This document shows positions 36,247 through 42,858 of a stretch of DNA of 64,000 bases, piece after piece. The stretch covers positions 1 to 64,000 of the forward strand of contig CANGLW010000006.1 in NCBI GenBank assembly GCA_947454955.1, given 5' to 3'. The notes under the pieces were generated by a model. That model ran no database searches. It was given only the letters and a program-made list of their open reading frames with translations, and was not told where the DNA came from. How positions within the stretch are numbered: position 1 is the first letter of the stretch; every line of letters starts with the position of its first letter. Source of the DNA: Comamonadaceae bacterium. GTDB taxonomy: Bacteria; Pseudomonadota; Gammaproteobacteria; Burkholderiales; Burkholderiaceae_C. Made by a program: the position numbers and the translations under genes.

Positions 36247-36572
36247 TTTTTGAGCTGCGCTTTGATGTCAGCCACCGACTGACTCACGCGCTCAAGTTTG
36301 ACCACGTCGTAACCGGCCTCGGTGATTTCATGGGCGATGGTGCTCTCGTCCAGGGTCTGGCCGTCTTTGATTTGCACCGCCACGGTTTTACGTTTCAGGT
36401 CCACAAACACGGTTTGCACCGCGCCCAGTTGGCTCAGGCGTTTTTCAATGCCTTGCGCGCAAAACGCACAGACCATGCCGTTGACCGTGGCCTTGATGCT
36501 GGTGGCAGCCCACGCGTGCAAGGGGCTCAGCAAGGCCAGCGCCAGGCTTGTGAAAGCGAATAATTTTTTCAT
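36243..36572 (-). CDS. Periplasmic heavy-metal-associated (HMA) domain protein, MerP-like
   Basis: 109 residues: a signal peptide (ends LHAWAATS) and one HMA domain with the metal-binding Cys pair in VNGMVCAFCAQGIEKRLSQL. After the second strand it shows the TVFVDLKRKTVAVQIKDGQ pattern. CxxC HMA domains bind Cu+, Hg2+ or Zn2+; here it would hand metal to the membrane protein encoded next. A short charged tail (QSVADIKAQLKK) is extra relative to MerP. Confidence 0.85.
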   Translation of the reverse strand: MKKLFAFTSLALALLSPLHAWAATSIKATVNGMVCAFCAQGIEKRLSQLGAVQTVFVDLKRKTVAVQIKDGQTLDESTIAHEITEAGYDVVKLERVSQSVADIKAQLKK

Positions 36573-36581
36573 GATGAAACC

Positions 36582-37241
36582 TTAAAAATTGAGCATGAGG
36601 TTGGTGCGAACTTCGTTTTTCTGGTTCACACCGAGCTCAAGAAAATAGCGTTTGTGGATGATGCGCAGCATGGGCGTGACCTCGGTCGCGTCACTCAAGC
36701 CGTTCATGCGGCGCGCCTCCACAATGAACCAAGGCTGCGGCTCGTCGTAGTCGGCCTCGTAAAAAGAAAACCCGGCGCGTAGCGACAGGGTGTCGTGGTT
36801 CAGGCCATCGGCGCGGTTAAAGCGCGCGGTCATGGCGCTGTAGATGCGCGTGGTTTCATAGTCCAGCTGAAAGCCTGGCGTGACCATGGTGCGGCTGCCG
36901 CTGAAGTCATTGCCGCTCACACTGCCCACACCGCCAAGCAACCACACATTCGCTTGCGCCTCAGGAAGGTTCCAGCGCTTGGCCAAGTGAGTCGCGGTGG
37001 CCTCGGTCAATGTGCGCGAAACGGCTTTGTCGTCCGAGCGCATGAAGGTGCTGGCCGCCCCCACCGCCCATCGCGGGGTGAGCGCGTAGTTGGCGGAGAT
37101 GTCTTGCCAGCTTGCGCTGTGATCGGCCATCACCATCCAGCTGTCTTTGAAGCCCATGGGGGCCGCATTTGCAGCAGCCATGCTGAGCGCTGTTAAAACC
37201 CAAGCACCCGTTGCCCGCAGCGTGAACCGCCACGACCTCAT
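36582..37241 (-). CDS. Predicted outer-membrane beta-barrel protein of the metal cluster
   Basis: 219 residues with a signal peptide (ends AAANAAPM). The mature part is a series of amphipathic strands with aromatic girdles (for example GFQLDYETTRIYSAMTARF, then LRAGFSFYEADYDEP) and ends in Phe (TNLMLNF), the C-terminal signature of outer-membrane barrels. I do not recognise a named family. Its ATG overlaps the CusF-like stop by 4 bp and it ends 9 bp before the HMA gene, so it belongs to the same transcript and may let metal in or out. Confidence 0.7.
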   Translation of the reverse strand: MRSWRFTLRATGAWVLTALSMAAANAAPMGFKDSWMVMADHSASWQDISANYALTPRWAVGAASTFMRSDDKAVSRTLTEATATHLAKRWNLPEAQANVWLLGGVGSVSGNDFSGSRTMVTPGFQLDYETTRIYSAMTARFNRADGLNHDTLSLRAGFSFYEADYDEPQPWFIVEARRMNGLSDATEVTPMLRIIHKRYFLELGVNQKNEVRTNLMLNF

Positions 37242-37549
37242 TTGGCCAACTCCATCGCGTCAATCACCAAATGGTCGTTTTTAAGCTCGACCATGAAGCG
37301 CACTTTGTCACCAGGCTTGAAGCCGTCCAACTTCACACCCGGCAAGACCTTGAAGGGCATGGTCATGGCGTCCATCTTCACCAGCTCAATGCGCTGATGG
37401 TCCAGCACCACACGGGACTTGTCGGCTTCCACCTTGACCACCTTCGCAGCAATCCACGGCGGGCCGGCATGCGCCACCGACACCATCAAGCCCGCAGACA
37501 AGGCCAACAACTTAACCAGCGCCAACAAGCGCGAATTTGAATGCCACAT
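37238..37549 (-). CDS. CusF-like periplasmic copper-binding protein
   Basis: 103 residues with a signal peptide (ends VSVAHAGPP). The small OB-like domain carries a His and three Met in the CusF order (VVLDHQRIEL, then KMDAMTMPFKV), followed by KPGDKVRFMVELKNDHLVI. CusF takes Cu+ or Ag+ in the periplasm and passes it to an efflux pump; the pump is not in this window. The Trp that caps copper in E. coli CusF is not seen at the equivalent place. AGGAG lies 7 nt upstream of the ATG. Confidence 0.82.
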   Translation of the reverse strand: MWHSNSRLLALVKLLALSAGLMVSVAHAGPPWIAAKVVKVEADKSRVVLDHQRIELVKMDAMTMPFKVLPGVKLDGFKPGDKVRFMVELKNDHLVIDAMELAK

Positions 37550-37646
37550 GAATTTCTCCTGAATCGTTCAACACCGACAACCCGCGCCTTGGAGCGCAGG
37601 TCATCACGTCAAGCGCCTTTTTTGGACGCACCTGGGGTGGGAGGTC

Positions 37647-38057
37647 TCAGAGAATGGGTGGTTTGGCCACCTGGGGCAACTCGGCGCTGACAAAACGCAT
37701 CTGAGCTTGCGGCAGTGGCAAGGGGCTGTGCTGACCGCCCAGGTTCAAAGGCTCACTGGCCAACAGCGCCAAAGGCATGCACAACTGGCAGGCTTGGCAG
37801 GTAGGGTGGTTGCTGTCAGCAACAGAGGACTGTGCGTCTGACGCTGGTGGCGTTGGTGAAGACGTTATGGATGCCAGGTGCATGGGGCAATCTGCGGGCA
37901 TGTCTGCGGCGCTCATGTTGGCATGTGAGGCCATAGATCCGGCAACCGTTTGTGCACTGGCCATCTGCATCGCGCCCATTTGCACCCCCATGAGCTGCGC
38001 CGACCAGCCGCGCAGTGGCAGCAGGACGAGCATGAGGATGAGGAACCAGCGTTGCAT
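37647..38057 (-). CDS. Small exported Met/His/Cys-rich protein (DUF2946-like)
   Basis: 136 residues: hydrophobic signal (WFLILMLVLLPLRGWSAQ), then a Met-rich stretch (LMGVQMGAMQMASAQ and SHANMSAADMPADCPMHL), then HPTCQACQLCMPLAL. The many Met, His and Cys suggest copper or silver binding in the periplasm. It resembles the short DUF2946-type proteins found beside copper genes. The start at 38057 is chosen for the signal peptide. It lies 97 bp upstream of the CusF-like gene on the same strand. Confidence 0.72.
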   Translation of the reverse strand: MQRWFLILMLVLLPLRGWSAQLMGVQMGAMQMASAQTVAGSMASHANMSAADMPADCPMHLASITSSPTPPASDAQSSVADSNHPTCQACQLCMPLALLASEPLNLGGQHSPLPLPQAQMRFVSAELPQVAKPPIL

Positions 38058-38107
38058 GGATTTGATCTTACGCCTTTCAGTTGGGGGCTGCTTGGCGCAT
38101 ATCAAGC

Positions 38108-39133
38108 TCAAGCTGCGGCGCGCGTGAGGCGGTCCAGCACGCCTTCCCACTCGGTGCCGCTGGGGGGTGTTTCCACCCAAATCTCTGACGCGCCGGTTTC
38201 GTCCAAGGCACGCAGCACCGCAAAGAGCTCATGCGCGCAAGCATCGGCTCTCAAAGGCATCCGGCGGGTGTGCAGCGCGACACCGGGTTTGGACGTCAAC
38301 GCAATGCGGGTGTAGAGCGCCAAGTGCGTGAGCTGGGTGCTGGCCAGTTGGGCTTGCAAATCTTGGGCACTGAGCAAACGAACTTTGGCGCGTGGGGCGT
38401 AGTGCGACTCGAGCGTGCCGGAGGCGCGGGGTGCTGCTGTGTTCAGTGCTTTGACCGCCTCTAGCCCTTGTGAAATTTGAGGTAATTGCTCATCTTTTGA
38501 GAGCACCTGTAAGCCGCACGCTGCTTGAATTTGCTCGCGGCTGATCTGCCCGGGGCGTAGCAACACCGGCACGCCGCGGGTGCAGTCCACGATGGTGGAC
38601 TCGATGCCAACCGCGCATGCCCCGCCATCCAAGATCATCAGCTCAGGCCCGAACTCGGCGGCCACGTGCGCCGCGGTGGTGGGGCTCACGCGACCGAACT
38701 GATTCGCACTGGGCGCGGCCACACCTGGCACCCCCAAGGCCTTAGCCGCACGCAAAACCGCTTGCGCTACCGGATGTGAGGGGCAACGCAAACCCACCGA
38801 GTTTTGCCCGCCTGCGGCAGCCGCAGCCACACCTGAGCGGCGCGGCACGATGAGGGTCAGCGGCCCGGGCCAAAAGGCTTGCATGAGGGCCTGCGCAAAC
38901 GCAGGCATGTCAGCAGCAAAGTCAGCCGCATCGCTGATCTGCGCCACATGAACAATCAAAGGGTGGTCGGCCGGTCGGCCTTTGGCCGCGAAGATTTTCG
39001 CGACCGCTGCGTCGTTGCCCGCATCTGCGGCCAGGCCGTAAACCGTCTCGGTCGGCAAGCCCAACAGCTCGCCAGCTTTCAGAGTTTGAGCCGCACGCGC
39101 TATCGATTCAGGCGCATCTGCCGAGAAAATCAT
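38108..39133 (-). CDS. L-threonylcarbamoyladenylate synthase (Sua5 type)
   Basis: 341 residues: an N-terminal YrdC/TsaC domain (GELLGLPTETVYGLAADA, then KGRPADHPLIVHV, then SANQFGRVSPTTAAHV) and a C-terminal Sua5 domain (ASGTLESHYAPRAKVRLL). It makes threonylcarbamoyl-AMP from threonine, bicarbonate and ATP for t6A at tRNA A37, in partnership with TsaB. The start at 39133 is set where homology begins, 25 bp after the purK stop. It is the last gene of a purE-purK-sua5 run. Confidence 0.93.
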   Translation of the reverse strand: MIFSADAPESIARAAQTLKAGELLGLPTETVYGLAADAGNDAAVAKIFAAKGRPADHPLIVHVAQISDAADFAADMPAFAQALMQAFWPGPLTLIVPRRSGVAAAAAGGQNSVGLRCPSHPVAQAVLRAAKALGVPGVAAPSANQFGRVSPTTAAHVAAEFGPELMILDGGACAVGIESTIVDCTRGVPVLLRPGQISREQIQAACGLQVLSKDEQLPQISQGLEAVKALNTAAPRASGTLESHYAPRAKVRLLSAQDLQAQLASTQLTHLALYTRIALTSKPGVALHTRRMPLRADACAHELFAVLRALDETGASEIWVETPPSGTEWEGVLDRLTRAAA

Positions 39134-39158
39134 AGGCTTGCAGACGCCTGCAACTGCA

Positions 39159-40340
39159 TCAATCCAGCGCAGGCAAGCCCAGCAGCGCGCAAGCTTGCAA
39201 GGCCGTGGCGCGCACCTGCGCCACCGAGCTGCCAGTGATGTTGAGGTGGCCCATCTTGCGACCGGCTTTGGCATCGAGCTTGCCGTACAAATGCAAATGC
39301 GTGCCCGGCAGCGCGAGCACTTGCGCCCACGCCGGGTTGCCATTCGCAGCGATCCACACATCACCTAACAAATTGAGCATCAGGCTCGGGCTGTGTTGGC
39401 GTGGCTGCGTCAAGGGCAGGCCAGCCAAGGTGCGCACTTGCAACTCGAACTGCGACACATCACACGCGTCTTGGCTGTAGTGGCCGCTGTTGTGCGGGCG
39501 CGGGGCCATCTCGTTGACCACCAGGCTGTCGTCTTGCAGCACAAAAAATTCCACGCACAGCACGCCCACATACTGCAAGCCAGCCGCTATGGATTTGGTA
39601 GCTTCTACCGCTTGCTGAGCAAGGGCTGGCGGCAAATTGCCTTCATAAACCTCGGTCACCGCCAAGATGCCGTCGCGGTGCAAATTGCGTTGCACCGGCA
39701 GGTTGACCATCTGGCCGTCCCAGCCGCGCGCCACGATCACCGAGCACTCGGCCTTGAGGGGCAGCATTTTTTCCAGCACGCAGGGCACTTGCTTCAAGTC
39801 GGCCCAGGCTTGCACTAATTCTTCGCGGTTGCGCACACGCACCTGGCCTTTGCCGTCGTAGCCCATGCGCGCGGTTTTCAAAATGCCGGGCAACAAGTCA
39901 TCGGTCACCGCGGCCAGTTGCTCGGGCGTGTCGATCACCGCGTAAGGCGCGCACGCCACACCGCAACGCTTGAAGTGGGCCTTCTCTTTGGCGCGGTCTT
40001 GCGCGATGGCCACCGCGTCAGCCGCAGGGGCCACCGGGCGGTGCGAGCCCAGGGTGTGCAGCGCAGGCGCAGGCACGTTCTCAAACTCGGTGGTGATGGC
40101 CGCGCAGCGTTGCATCAGCTGGGCCAGTCCCTGCTCGTCGAGGTAAGGCGTTTGGATATGGTGGTGGCTGATCAAGCCGGCGGGGCTGACCGGATCGGGG
40201 TCGAGCACCGCGGTGAAGTAACCCATGCGCTGGGCCGCTTGAACAAACATGCGGCCCAACTGGCCGCCGCCCATCACCCCCAGGGTGGCAGGTTGGCCGT
40301 TGACAGTGGTGCCGGGCAGGATCGGGGTGTGCAAACTCAT
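39159..40340 (-). CDS. purK: N5-carboxyaminoimidazole ribonucleotide synthase
   Basis: 393 residues of ATP-grasp fold. N-terminal LGVMGGGQLGRMFVQAAQR, ILKTARMGYDGKGQ with the ATP-binding Lys and loop, CSVIVARGWDG, and the metal-binding FFVLQDDSLVVNEMAPRPHN are clear. It converts AIR, bicarbonate and ATP to N5-CAIR in purine synthesis, followed by PurE. It lies 7 bp downstream of purE. Confidence 0.96.
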   Translation of the reverse strand: MSLHTPILPGTTVNGQPATLGVMGGGQLGRMFVQAAQRMGYFTAVLDPDPVSPAGLISHHHIQTPYLDEQGLAQLMQRCAAITTEFENVPAPALHTLGSHRPVAPAADAVAIAQDRAKEKAHFKRCGVACAPYAVIDTPEQLAAVTDDLLPGILKTARMGYDGKGQVRVRNREELVQAWADLKQVPCVLEKMLPLKAECSVIVARGWDGQMVNLPVQRNLHRDGILAVTEVYEGNLPPALAQQAVEATKSIAAGLQYVGVLCVEFFVLQDDSLVVNEMAPRPHNSGHYSQDACDVSQFELQVRTLAGLPLTQPRQHSPSLMLNLLGDVWIAANGNPAWAQVLALPGTHLHLYGKLDAKAGRKMGHLNITGSSVAQVRATALQACALLGLPALD

Positions 40341-40347
40341 CAGCGGC

Positions 40348-40839
40348 TCACAGCGCGGGCGGCAGCGTCATGCCGCGGGCCACTTGGGTTTGCTCGGCGC
40401 GGTAAGCCTCAAGCTTGGTGCGCAAAGCCGGGTCGTTGTTGGCCAGCATGGCCACCGCAAACAAGGCCGCGTTGGCCGCACCGGCTTGGCCGATGGCAAA
40501 GGTGGCCACCGGGATGCCCTTGGGCATTTGCACGATGCTGTGCAGCGAGTCCACGCCCTGCAAATGCTTGCTGGCCACCGGCACACCCAGCACCGGCACC
40601 GTGGTTTTGGCTGCCAACATGCCTGGCAGGTGGGCTGCACCCCCTGCGCCAGCGATGATGGCTTTGAGGCCACGGCCCGCGGCGGTTTGCGCGTAGTCAA
40701 ACATGTCGTCGGGCATGCGGTGGGCTGAGACCACACGGGCCTCGTGGGGGATGCCAAAGTGGTGGAGAATCTGGACTGCTTGTTGCATGGTGTCCCAATC
40801 CGAGTTGGAACCCATGACCACGCCGATGAGTGTGTTCAT
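40348..40839 (-). CDS. purE: N5-carboxyaminoimidazole ribonucleotide mutase
   Basis: 163 residues, class I PurE. The N-terminal [10 protein letters not shown], the catalytic [13 protein letters not shown] and the [16 protein letters not shown] loop are typical. It converts N5-CAIR to CAIR. TAAAAT ends 6 nt before the ATG and no Shine-Dalgarno is visible; TTGGGG lies 17 bp further up, so a leaderless purEK-sua5 transcript is likely. Confidence 0.96.
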   Translation of the reverse strand: MNTLIGVVMGSNSDWDTMQQAVQILHHFGIPHEARVVSAHRMPDDMFDYAQTAAGRGLKAIIAGAGGAAHLPGMLAAKTTVPVLGVPVASKHLQGVDSLHSIVQMPKGIPVATFAIGQAGAANAALFAVAMLANNDPALRTKLEAYRAEQTQVARGMTLPPAL

Positions 40840-40845
40840 CGCCCG

Positions 40846-40874
40846 ATTTTACTTTTTTGCCCCGCCGCCCCCAA
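40846..40874 (-). promoter_or_regulatory. purE promoter, apparently leaderless
   Basis: On the minus strand TTGGGG (40874-40869), a 17-bp spacer and TAAAAT (40851-40846) precede the ATG by 6 nt. Transcription would begin at or next to the A of ATG. Confidence 0.5.
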
Positions 40875-40910
40875 GTGAGGCGGCCCAGACCCTGCCGGAC
40901 AGCGCCAGAC

Positions 40911-41867
40911 ATGATCGACATCACCACCGAGAATTTTGAAACCGAGGTCATCCTCGCCTCGCAATCCGTGCCCGTGCTGGTGGACTTTTGGGCGCCCTGG
41001 TGCGGCCCGTGCAAGTCGCTCAGCCCGGTGCTGGAAAAGCTCGAAACCGAGATGGACGGCCGCTTTGTGCTGGCCAAAATCAACTCCGACGAGCAGCAAG
41101 AGCTCAGCCAGGCCTTTGGCATCCGCAGCATCCCCACCTGCGTGCTGATGATGGACGGCAAGCCGGTGGACGGCTTCATGGGCGCACTCACCGAGGGCAA
41201 ACTGCGCGAGTTTTTGGCCAAGCACCTGCCCAGCGACGACGCTTTGCAAGCCGAAGACACCGCCCAGGCCGCGCAAGAGCACCTGCAAAGCGGCGATGTG
41301 CACACCGCCCTGGAACACCTGGCCCAGGCCCTGCACACCGACCCGGCCAACGACGATGTGCGCTTTGATTTCGTCAAGCTGGCCATCAGCGCGGGCTTGC
41401 TGGACCAGGCCGCAGCTGCGCTGGCCCCGGCCATGGCGCGCATCCCGGTGGCGCTGCGTTTTGAAGCCTTGCAGCAGTTTTTGAACGCGATGGAATTTGT
41501 GCTCAATGACCCGCGCGGTCAGTTGCCACCTGAAGAGTTCGACAAGCTCATTGCCGCGAACAAACGCGACTTTGAGGCGCGCTTTGGCAAGGCCCGCGTG
41601 CTCATGGCCACCAGCCAGTGGGAAGCCGCGCTCGATGAGCTGCTGGAAATCATCATGCGCGACAAGGCCTGGGACGACCAAGCGCCGCGCAAAACCTTTG
41701 TGGCCATTCTGGAATTGCTCACCCCGCCCAAGCCCAAGAAGGCTGCGCAAGCCGACAACAAGACCGCAGGCGGCATTGAGCTGGCCGGCCTGGCCACGGT
41801 GGAGCAAGACGAGCAGTCGGCCATGATCTCGGCCTACCGCCGCCGCTTGAGCATGGCCTTGAACTAA
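40911..41867 (+). CDS. Thioredoxin-TPR chaperone, CnoX/YbbN-like
   Basis: 318 residues. A thioredoxin domain (1 to about 105) keeps the redox motif WCGPC at residues 30-34, followed by INSDEQQELSQAFGIRSIPT. The remainder is a TPR-like helical region ending in SAMISAYRRRLSMALN, as in YbbN/CnoX. E. coli CnoX lacks the full CxxC, so this one may be redox-active as well as a holdase that hands clients to GroEL/DnaK. It is divergent from purE (71 bp between starts) and first in a plus-strand cassette that separates purE from purC. Confidence 0.9.
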   Translation: MIDITTENFETEVILASQSVPVLVDFWAPWCGPCKSLSPVLEKLETEMDGRFVLAKINSDEQQELSQAFGIRSIPTCVLMMDGKPVDGFMGALTEGKLREFLAKHLPSDDALQAEDTAQAAQEHLQSGDVHTALEHLAQALHTDPANDDVRFDFVKLAISAGLLDQAAAALAPAMARIPVALRFEALQQFLNAMEFVLNDPRGQLPPEEFDKLIAANKRDFEARFGKARVLMATSQWEAALDELLEIIMRDKAWDDQAPRKTFVAILELLTPPKPKKAAQADNKTAGGIELAGLATVEQDEQSAMISAYRRRLSMALN

Positions 41868-42038
41868 GCGCGCGCCAGGGCCCCAACCACATCGGGGCTT
41901 GGGGCACGGCAACAGGGCCGATTTCTGTAGGCCAAATAACCCTGATTTGGGCGTATTTTTATGCCCTGTTCCCCCTGCGATTCTCACCACGAACGCGGGC
42001 CTGCGTGATACAAATTCTCCCCAAGGAGAACATGTGTC

Positions 42039-42857
42039 ATGGCCCAACTCAACGCCTTTTTTCAAGACATCAAACTGCCCACCGTGCCCGAGGTGGGGCA
42101 AAGCCTGATCCACACCCTCAACGACGAGGATGTGCCTTTTGAGCGGGTACGCGGCGCCATTTCCAAAGACCCGGCCCTGACCGCCAAACTGGTGCGCCTG
42201 GCCAACAGCGCGCGCTTTGCGCTGCCGCGCTCGGTGGGCTCGCTCGATGAAGCCATCACCATGGTGGGTTTGAACCAGGTGCGCACCCTGGCCTTGGCCG
42301 CGTGCGTGAGCGAGACCTTTCCGGTGATTCCGGGCATGAACCCGCGCGAGTACTGGACCGAGAGCATGGCCTGCGCGGGCTATTCGCAATGGCTGGCGCG
42401 CACCCTGGGTTGCGATGTGCAAATTGCCTGGCTCACCGGTTTCATGGCGCGCTTGGGCGAGCTCATCATCGGCCAGAAAGACCCGGCCCACATCGCTGAA
42501 ATTGAACGCTTGCCGCACCACCCGGGTGGCCGTTGGGAGCGCGAGTCGCAAATTCTGGGCTTCACTGAAGGCGAGGTGTCCAGCGAGCTGGCGCGACGCT
42601 GGAATTTCCCGCCCGAGATCGTGCGTGCCTTGGCCACCTCTTGCGACCCGATGGCCACCAAGCCGTTTTGCCGGCTGGGTGGCATCGTGCACATCGCCAC
42701 GCTGCTGGCCGAGATCGGCATTGAAGAGCACAAAACACCCGAGCAAACCATTGATGATTTGCCGCAAGACGTGTTGGCAGCGTTGCAGTTGGATGCGCCA
42801 TGGCTCAAGACCCATCTGCCCGAGGTGAGCCAGTTCACCGACACCACGCTGCACTGA
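42039..42857 (+). CDS. HDOD-domain signalling protein
   Basis: 272 residues. The HDOD domain spans most of the protein (IKLPTVPEVGQSLIHTLND, then SKDPALTAKLVRLANSARF, then AITMVGLNQVRTLALAACV). HDOD proteins are catalytically dead HD relatives that tune two-component or cyclic di-GMP signalling, motility or biofilm formation. AAGGAG lies 10 nt upstream of the ATG. The gene ends 1 bp before the histidine kinase gene, so they likely act in one pathway. Confidence 0.9.
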   Translation: MAQLNAFFQDIKLPTVPEVGQSLIHTLNDEDVPFERVRGAISKDPALTAKLVRLANSARFALPRSVGSLDEAITMVGLNQVRTLALAACVSETFPVIPGMNPREYWTESMACAGYSQWLARTLGCDVQIAWLTGFMARLGELIIGQKDPAHIAEIERLPHHPGGRWERESQILGFTEGEVSSELARRWNFPPEIVRALATSCDPMATKPFCRLGGIVHIATLLAEIGIEEHKTPEQTIDDLPQDVLAALQLDAPWLKTHLPEVSQFTDTTLH

Positions 42858-42858
42858 G

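Noticed and set aside
36582-37241. Assigning the barrel protein to a named copper-porin family
   Set aside because: Barrel features are visible but no motif links it to a known copper outer-membrane protein, so I left it unnamed.
37550-37646. MerR-type operator upstream of the CusF-like gene
   Set aside because: An imperfect inverted repeat (ACCTGCGC/GCGCGGGT on minus) exists after TTGACG, but no -10 at 19-20 bp spacing is seen.
41880-41905. GCCCCAA/TTGGGGC inverted repeat after the thioredoxin gene as a terminator
   Set aside because: Stem of 7 bp with a 12-nt loop and no T-run; not convincing enough to list.
40836-42854. A 672-codon open frame on minus opposite the thioredoxin and HDOD genes
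   Set aside because: Antisense shadow of two well-supported genes; rich in His, Gly, Arg and Gln without domains.
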